10,639 bases of DNA. It comes from Actinomycetota bacterium (GTDB lineage Bacteria; Actinomycetota; Acidimicrobiia; Acidimicrobiales; SZUA-35). The notes beneath the pieces are model-generated. The model made no database searches, was not told the origin of the DNA, and saw only the letters and a list, made by a program, of their open reading frames with translations. Of this stretch, positions 5,868-10,639 are shown piece after piece; within the stretch, counting starts at the first letter, position 1; each line of letters starts with the position of its first letter. Position numbers and translations under genes: made by a program. The DNA lies in assembly GCA_027730885.1 (NCBI GenBank), contig JAQCHM010000081.1, positions 1-10,639 on the forward strand, given 5' to 3'.

Positions 5868-8093
5868 CTACCGGGCTGAAGGCCAGGTCAAGACCTTGTC
5901 GTCGATCCTCTCCGGGACGGGCAGCCGGGTCTCGCCTTCGATGTCGATGGTGGGAAGGATCCGGTCGAGCCACGCAGGTAGCCACCAGTTGGCATCACCG
6001 AGCAGCTTCATCGATGCCGGCACGAGCACCATGCGAACGATGGTCGCGTCGACGAAGATCGCGGTGGCCAGACCGAGGCCGAACATCTTGGTCGTCGGAT
6101 CGCTCCCGAGGACGAATCCGAAGAACACCGAGATCATGATCAGCGCGGCGGAGGTGATCACTCGCGCCGTGCCGGCGATGCCGCGGATCACCGACTGGTC
6201 GTTGTCGCCCGTTGCCAGGAACTCCTCTCGAACCCGCGAGAGGAGGAACACCTCGTAGTCCATGGACAGTCCGAAGAGGATGGCGAACATGAACATGGGG
6301 ATGAACGAGACGATCGGAACCGTGGACTCGAGACCGATCAGCTCTTTACCCCAGCCCCACTGGAAGACCATCACGAGGACGCCGTACGCGGCGCCGATGC
6401 TGAGCAGGTTGAGCAGCGCCGCCTTCAGTGGAACCAGGACCGAACGGAACACGAGCATCAACAGGAGGAAGGACAGACTGATCACCGCCACGATGAAGAG
6501 CGGCAAACGCGAGGTGACACGGTTGCCGACGTCGGCGAAGGTGGCGGTCTGTCCACCGACGTGGGCCCGGGCTGGGCTGTCGGCCAACACCGCCGGGAAC
6601 ACGTCCCAACGCAGTCGATCGACCGTTGTGCGGGTGGCGTTGTCCTGCGGGGCCGTAGTGGCGAAGGCAACGATGGTGGCCACCCCGGCTGCCTCGTTGA
6701 CCTCCGCCGGGGCAACCTTGGCGATTCCCGGGTCGTCGGCGATCGCGGTCGCAAGGGGAGTGAGGACGGTTGCATCCCCGGAGATGTCGACGGCAACCAC
6801 GAGCGGTCCGTTCGCCCCAGCCCCGAATCCCTCGGCGACCAGGTCATAGGCTCGGCGTTCGGTTCGGCTCTCGGGCAGTGTGCCGTCGTCGGGAAAGCCG
6901 AGCTGGAGCGCCAGGACCGGCGCAGTCAGCCCGAGCAGCAACGCGGTCACTCCAATGGTGTAGGCCCACGCGTTTCGGGAGACATGGTTGCCCCAGCGGA
7001 GCCAACCCGCCGAGGTGTGATCGCCGGCACCGTGCCCCCGTCGATGGAGCCCGAACCGGTTGATCCATTGGCCGGCCAGGCCGAGGAACGCGGGGACCAG
7101 CGTGACCGAGGCAACCACCATGATCAGCACCACCACCGAGGTGGCGACGCCGGCCGCCGTCATGAACGGGACGCAGGCGAAGGCCAGGCCGAGAATCGCG
7201 ATCACCACGGTGCCGCCCGCGAAGATGACGGCTTGCCCTGCTGTCGCTACCGAGCGGCCGACTGACTCCTCGACCGTAAACCCGCGAGCGAGGAACTCGC
7301 GATGGCGCGTGACCAGGAAGAGCGCGTAGTCGATGCCGACTCCGAGTCCCACCATGCTGGCAATCTGCGGAGCCCAGCTGGGAATCTCGATGAGGTAGGT
7401 GATGAGAGGCATCGAGGACACTCCGAGAGCCAGCCCGAACAACGCCATCCCGATCGGGAGTCCCATGGCGATGATCGAGCCGAAAGCCAACAGGAGGATG
7501 ACGATGGCCACGCCGATCCCGAGCAGCTCGCCGACTTCCGTCTCCGGTTCGTGGAAGGCGAAGAAGAGGTCGCCGTTGGCTTCGGCCTGGAGCACTTCGG
7601 TGTCGGTTGACGACACCGCCCCCTTCAGCGCCTCGAGGTTCTCGGCACTCAGCTCTTCGACGACGGGGTATTGCACCCGAATCAGGGCAACCCGACCGTC
7701 GGCCGAGACCACCCCGGACCGAGCTGCCCCCTCGGGTCCCAAGGCAAGGGCCGCAACTGGGCTCGTCGTGTCGAGAACATCGGGCAGTTCGCCGAGTCGT
7801 GCCTCGGCGGCAGCCAGTTCGACCTGGGCATCGGTATTCTCGAAGAAGCTCGTGCCGTCCTTCGGGCTGAGCGCGACCTGAGCGGTCAAGCCCGCGGACT
7901 CGGACCGGGCAGTCGTCAACAGTTCGAGGGCCAGCTGGGAGTCGAGGCCCGGGACCTCGAAGGAGTCCTCCAGGTTCCGGCCGAATGCCTGTGACGAACC
8001 AATGACACAGACGGCAACGAGCAACCATATGCCGATCGCGCGCCCGGGTCGCCTGGCGGCCAGACGCCCGAGCCGGTAGAGAGCAGTCGACAT
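5868..8093 (-). CDS. MMPL/RND-superfamily membrane transporter
   Basis: A 741-residue inner-membrane transporter with the two-fold repeat of the MMPL family: a first membrane segment (about 19-37), an extracytoplasmic loop (38-185), five membrane segments, then the same pattern from about 375 with a second loop (about 401-528) and five final segments to about 700. The proton-relay motif appears in both halves: GIDYALFLVTRHREF (D255-Y256) and SMDYEVFLLSRVREEF (D612-Y613). Such proteins use the proton gradient to export lipids, siderophores or drugs; the substrate is not shown. The ATG at 8093 is chosen because AAGGAG lies 6 nt upstream and the text MSTALYRLGRLAARRPGRAI is a typical MMPL beginning. 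The frame stays open upstream as the antisense of the kinase gene, which is chance. It diverges from a two-component pair that may regulate it. Confidence 0.95.
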   Translation of the reverse strand: MSTALYRLGRLAARRPGRAIGIWLLVAVCVIGSSQAFGRNLEDSFEVPGLDSQLALELLTTARSESAGLTAQVALSPKDGTSFFENTDAQVELAAAEARLGELPDVLDTTSPVAALALGPEGAARSGVVSADGRVALIRVQYPVVEELSAENLEALKGAVSSTDTEVLQAEANGDLFFAFHEPETEVGELLGIGVAIVILLLAFGSIIAMGLPIGMALFGLALGVSSMPLITYLIEIPSWAPQIASMVGLGVGIDYALFLVTRHREFLARGFTVEESVGRSVATAGQAVIFAGGTVVIAILGLAFACVPFMTAAGVATSVVVLIMVVASVTLVPAFLGLAGQWINRFGLHRRGHGAGDHTSAGWLRWGNHVSRNAWAYTIGVTALLLGLTAPVLALQLGFPDDGTLPESRTERRAYDLVAEGFGAGANGPLVVAVDISGDATVLTPLATAIADDPGIAKVAPAEVNEAAGVATIVAFATTAPQDNATRTTVDRLRWDVFPAVLADSPARAHVGGQTATFADVGNRVTSRLPLFIVAVISLSFLLLMLVFRSVLVPLKAALLNLLSIGAAYGVLVMVFQWGWGKELIGLESTVPIVSFIPMFMFAILFGLSMDYEVFLLSRVREEFLATGDNDQSVIRGIAGTARVITSAALIMISVFFGFVLGSDPTTKMFGLGLATAIFVDATIVRMVLVPASMKLLGDANWWLPAWLDRILPTIDIEGETRLPVPERIDDKVLTWPSAR

Positions 8094-8172
8094 CGTTCTC
8101 CTTCGATGGACAGGAGCCGCCGCGCCTTGCGCCGGACTCGGACCCATCGTGAAGGAAGCGGGCGTCGGGTAC

Positions 8173-8236
8173 ATCGGCCCGGAGGCCGGTTCGCTCCGGC
8201 CTATCGGTGGGGGAGCACCTCCACCTTTCGGCCGAT
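8173..8236. promoter_or_regulatory. Nested inverted repeats (possible three-way junction) between MMPL and kinase genes
   Basis: ATCGGCC (8173-8179) pairs with GGCCGAT (8230-8236). Between them lie two complete hairpins: AGGCCGG/CCGGCCT around TTCGCT (8183-8202), and GGTGGGGG/CCTCCACC around AGCA with one G-T pair (8206-8225). The joints are 3, 3 and 4 nt. The element could be a folded 5' leader of the exporter mRNA, or paired operator sites for the response regulator. GC-rich DNA makes short stems common, so the role is open. Confidence 0.4.
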
Positions 8237-8258
8237 ACCCGGCGCGCCCCGGATTCCC

Positions 8259-8264
8259 TACGAT
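8259..8264 (+). promoter_or_regulatory. Candidate -10 element giving a leaderless kinase mRNA
   Basis: TACGAT lies 6 nt before the GTG at 8271, which would put the transcription start at or next to the start codon. No Shine-Dalgarno precedes the GTG, and leaderless mRNAs are common in actinobacteria. No convincing -35 is seen. Confidence 0.35.
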
Positions 8265-8270
8265 TAATCC

Positions 8271-9416
8271 GTGATCGTCAGCACCTTCCGGAACATCTGG
8301 GCCCAACCCCGCGTGCCCGATGCGCCCCGGCGGGTCTGGCGCGACTGGGTGGTCGCGGGGGCGCTGGTGCCGGCGACCGTCGCCGAGATGGTCTTTCGGG
8401 ACGACGCGGGGTGGAAACCGGGGGCGATCGTCATTTCGTTCGCGTTGGCCATGGCCGTGCTCTGGCGTCGGACGTACCCCTTGGTGACCACGGTCGGCGT
8501 GTTCGTCGCGATCATCGGGCTCGACTACGTCTCGCGTTTCTTCGCCGGTCAACCGCTCGAGTTCTTCACCTCGGCGATCGTGCTCATCGTTCCTTACGCC
8601 CTCTTTCGGTGGGGCTCGGGCCGGGGGGCGATCATTGGCCTCGGCGTCATGCTCAGCGCGTTCGTCCACTTCAGCTTGGTCGACTGGACCGGTGCCGGTG
8701 ACGCCATCGGCGGCCTGGTCGTATTGCTGTTTCCAGCGGCGCTGGGACACATCGTGCGCTACCAGAGGCAGTCGCAGGAGCAGACGCTGCTGGAAGCCAA
8801 GCTCCGAGAACGCGAACAACTGGCCCGCGAGCTCCACGACACGGTTGCGCATCATGTCTCGGCCATCGCCATCCAGGCGCAGGCCGGCCAGGCCGTCGCC
8901 GGCGCCCGCCCCGATGCCGCGCTGGAGGCGCTTGCTGTCATCGAACGAGAGGCTTCGCGCACACTGGCCGAGATGCGCACGATGGTGAGCGCGCTTCGCG
9001 CCGGCGACGAGGTCGCGCTCGCCCCGCAACCGGTATGCAGTGACATCGATCGTCTGGCTACATCGACGACCTTGCCGGTCCTCGTCGAACGCAGCGGCGA
9101 CCTTGCCGATCTCAGTCCGCTGGTCGACCGCGCTCTTTTCCGGCTGGCTCAGGAATCGATCACCAACGCCACGCGCCACGCCCGCCACGCGACGACCGTC
9201 ACGGTGCGCGTGCAGGGCGAGGGGGAGTACGTGCGACTGAGTGTCACCGACGACGGTGATGCCCGATCGTTCGACTCCACCCTCCACCAGGGCTTCGGTC
9301 TGGTCGGCATGACCGAGCGGGCCAACCTCCTGGGCGGGACGCTGCACGCCGGGCCCGACCCGCGGCGGGGATGGACCGTGCAAGCGGTGCTCCCGAAGCG
9401 CGGAGCGGCGTCGTGA
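8271..9416 (+). CDS. Two-component sensor histidine kinase, DesK/NarX-type (HisKA_3)
   Basis: A 381-residue membrane kinase. Residues about 24-162 hold roughly six hydrophobic segments forming the sensor, with no large outer domain, as in intramembrane-sensing actinobacterial kinases. A short helix QSQEQTLLEAKLREREQLA links to the HisKA_3 dimerisation domain, with the phospho-acceptor H189 in ELARELHDTVAHHVSAIAIQ. The ATPase domain has its N-box at ALFRLAQESITNATRHARH (N299) and its glycine box G341-F-G-L-V-G346-MTERANLLGG. The GTG start suits the length; a leaderless transcript is likely. Its TGA overlaps the response regulator's GTG by 4 nt, so the two are translated together. The signal is unknown; the divergent MMPL exporter suggests envelope or toxic-compound stress, by inference. 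Confidence 0.93.
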   Translation: MIVSTFRNIWAQPRVPDAPRRVWRDWVVAGALVPATVAEMVFRDDAGWKPGAIVISFALAMAVLWRRTYPLVTTVGVFVAIIGLDYVSRFFAGQPLEFFTSAIVLIVPYALFRWGSGRGAIIGLGVMLSAFVHFSLVDWTGAGDAIGGLVVLLFPAALGHIVRYQRQSQEQTLLEAKLREREQLARELHDTVAHHVSAIAIQAQAGQAVAGARPDAALEALAVIEREASRTLAEMRTMVSALRAGDEVALAPQPVCSDIDRLATSTTLPVLVERSGDLADLSPLVDRALFRLAQESITNATRHARHATTVTVRVQGEGEYVRLSVTDDGDARSFDSTLHQGFGLVGMTERANLLGGTLHAGPDPRRGWTVQAVLPKRGAAS

Positions 9417-10094
9417 TCTCCGTGCTCGTAGCCGACGATCAGGATCTCGTGCGTGCAGGGCTGCGCATGATCCTCGACGCGCAGCCGGGAATCGAGGTGG
9501 TCGGTGAGGCCGCCGACGGTCGTGAGGCCGTGACGCTCGCCCGCCGGCTCCGGCCCGACGTCTGTCTCTTCGACATCCGTATGCCCGAACTCGACGGGAT
9601 CGAGGCGACCCGGCTGCTCGCAGGTCCCGACGTCGACGACCCTTTGGTCGTAGTGGTGATCACCACGTTCGATCTCGACGAGTACGTCCACGGCGCGCTC
9701 AAAGCCGGGGCCCCGGGGATTCCTCCTGAAGGATGCCGGCGTCGACCTCCTCGTCCAGGCCGTGCACGCCGCGGCCAGCGGCGATGCCCTCATTGCTCCG
9801 AGCGTGACGGCCCGCCTGTTGGCATCGTTCTCCGAGGTGCAAACGAATGCTCCCCCTCGCCAACCGGTCGAGCCGCTCACCGCGAGGGAGGAAGAGGTCC
9901 TGTTGACCGTGGCGAGAGGCCGAACGAATGCCGAGATCGCGAGCGAACTCCACATTGGCCTGAGCACCGTCAAGACACACGTTGCCAGCCTCATGACCAA
10001 GCTCGCCGCGCGGAATCGGGTCGAGGTTGCGATGTGGGCCTACGAGACGGGTCGCCTCAGCCGGTTGCCCCTACCAGGGCGACAGGCCGAGTGA
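9413..10094 (+). pseudogene. NarL/LuxR-family response regulator, frameshifted near 9707-9718
   Basis: Partner of the kinase, starting at the GTG that overlaps its stop. The receiver domain begins ISVLVADDQDLVRAGLRMIL (acidic D8, D9), has the phospho-acceptor D54 in LFDIRMPELDG and the switch Thr pair (84-85) in VITTFD. After GALKAGA the frame is lost in the run GGGGCCCCGGGG (9707-9718): one base too many. In the +1 frame the protein resumes as GFLLKDAGVDLLVQAVHAAA, including the conserved lysine, then a LuxR helix-turn-helix (LTAREEEVLLTVARGRTNAE, IASELHIGLSTVKTHVASLM) and ends RLPLPGRQAE. Corrected length would be 226 residues, normal for NarL types. As written, the product keeps most of the receiver domain but loses the DNA-binding domain. 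A homopolymer error is at least as likely as a real mutation. Confidence 0.9.
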
Positions 10095-10529
10095 CTCCTC
10101 GCGCTCGAGCATCCGTTGCAGGAGTCGTCCCACCTCCGGTCGCTGCGAGGACGCCCGACGCTCAGCGGCAACTGACAGGGCGGCCGCCTGGCCCCGCAGG
10201 AGGGTCACGACTTCGATCAGCTCGCTGATCGGCGGATAGGTCGAGCCGAGCACGTCGACGGCTCGGTCCGCGACCAGTTCGAACGCCGGTCGATCAGACA
10301 CCAGATCGGGGTCCGCGGTGGCGATGCCCCGGAGTGTTGCCGCAAGGTCGGTGCATTCGGCGTGGAGCATCGGGCCGAGCGCGTCGATCGCCGCCGCGCA
10401 GCGACGGATGATGCCGATGGCCGCCTGCACCTGATTGCGGGCGAGTCCGCGGTCGAGCGACGGGAAGACGGTCTCGTCGAGCGCGTCGGCAACGCCGACG
10501 AGCAGCTCGGCCGGAGATGGCTTCAGCAC
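10071..10529 (-). CDS. Helical protein of unknown function (152 aa)
   Basis: A GTG-initiated 152-residue soluble protein (VLKPSPAELLVGVADALDET, with GTG read as Met) predicted to be almost all alpha-helical: VFPSLDRGLARNQVQAAIGI, IRRCAAAIDALGPMLHAEC, LIEVVTLLRGQAAALSVAAE. The opening 'P-x-AELL-x-x-V' helix loosely recalls the small proteins found beside aminoglycoside-phosphotransferase-like and acyl-CoA dehydrogenase genes (DUF6285 type), but I am not sure. No signal peptide or membrane segment. Its end overlaps the 3' end of the response regulator by 24 nt, tail to tail. The ribosome site is poor (GAGAG within the tandem repeat just upstream). The start could be elsewhere, but no in-frame ATG lies close by. 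Confidence 0.7.
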   Translation of the reverse strand: MLKPSPAELLVGVADALDETVFPSLDRGLARNQVQAAIGIIRRCAAAIDALGPMLHAECTDLAATLRGIATADPDLVSDRPAFELVADRAVDVLGSTYPPISELIEVVTLLRGQAAALSVAAERRASSQRPEVGRLLQRMLEREESLGLSPW

Positions 10530-10532
10530 TGT

Positions 10533-10589
10533 GCTCTCATCTCAACACGCTCTCATCTCAACACGCTCTCATCTCAACACGCTCTCATC
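10533..10589. repeat. 3.6 tandem copies of a 16-bp repeat upstream of the 152-aa protein gene
   Basis: GCTCTCATCTCAACAC occurs three times without a change (10533-10548, 10549-10564, 10565-10580), followed by a 9-nt part copy. The array starts 4 nt upstream of the leftward GTG and ends next to the rightward gene start region. Read leftward, each unit carries TTGAGATGAGAG, which could serve as repeated binding or ribosome-site-like sequence. Confidence 0.95.
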
Positions 10590-10618
10590 ATGACGACACC
10601 AGCTGAAGGAAACGGTGC

Positions 10619-10639
10619 ATGAAGGCGGGAACGGTCTCG
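10619..10639 (+). CDS. Start of a gene cut by the right edge (MKAGTVS...)
   Basis: ATG at 10619 is preceded by GAAGGA (10605-10610) at 8 nt and opens a frame to the window end (7 codons). A 10-codon ORF starting at 10590 (MTTPAEGNGA) ends in a TGA overlapping this ATG, so the two could be coupled, or the longer one is chance. Too little is visible to name a product. Confidence 0.4.

Noticed and set aside
8094..9383. Long open frame on the minus strand extending the MMPL protein upstream through the kinase gene
   Set aside because: It is antisense to a clear histidine kinase; the MMPL start at 8093 has a good ribosome site and a typical N-terminus. The upstream text is Arg/Gly/Asp-rich filler.
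9719..10228. Continuation of the response regulator in its original frame to a 285-residue protein
   Set aside because: After the GC run this frame is Arg/Pro/Gly-rich, while the +1 frame gives a textbook receiver end and LuxR helix-turn-helix.
10533..10589. CRISPR array
   Set aside because: The units are directly adjacent with no spacers and are too short; there are no cas genes.

Overview
The window is high-GC DNA with GTG starts, densely packed genes and several starts that lack a Shine-Dalgarno sequence. The gene families point to an actinobacterium: a fasciclin lipoprotein beside a SigK-like sigma factor and an RskA-like membrane protein, an MMPL transporter, a DesK/NarL-type two-component pair and a MmyB-like XRE regulator. 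An Acidimicrobiia-like lineage is my guess; nothing here proves it.

Layout. (1) 1-420, minus: N-terminal part of an acyl-CoA dehydrogenase/flavin monooxygenase-fold protein that runs off the left edge. (2) 721-2954, plus: a surface-adhesion/stress module made of a FAS1 lipoprotein, an ECF sigma factor and, overlapping it by 8 nt, a membrane protein with a J-domain (HPD motif intact) at the N-terminus and an RskA-like C-terminal half. The order recalls mycobacterial sigK-rskA-mpt83/mpt70, but a DnaJ domain sits where the cytoplasmic anti-sigma domain normally is. This is the most unusual arrangement in the window. (3) 3016-4585, minus: a GHKL ATPase with an in-frame TGA, preceded by a possible overlapping 23-codon ORF. 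(4) 4710-5495, plus: a divergent MmyB-like XRE regulator with an in-frame TAG; a perfect 15-bp palindrome lies just upstream. (5) 5505-8093, minus: an MMPL/RND-type exporter followed by a small, very charged protein. (6) 8271-10094, plus: a histidine kinase and a NarL-type response regulator overlapping by 4 nt; the regulator is frameshifted at a GGGGCCCCGGGG tract. The exporter and kinase diverge from a structured 177-nt intergenic region. (7) 10071-10639: a minus-strand helical protein of unknown function, preceded by 3.6 copies of a 16-bp tandem repeat, then the first codons of a plus-strand gene cut by the right edge.

Working together: the sigma factor and its J-domain/RskA partner probably control themselves and the FAS1 gene. 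The two-component pair may control the divergent exporter. The ATPase and XRE regulator share a promoter region. Three genes (ATPase, XRE regulator, response regulator) carry single-site lesions while the sequence on both sides still reads as good protein. They are either recent pseudogenes or sequence errors, and this should be settled before the proteins are used.
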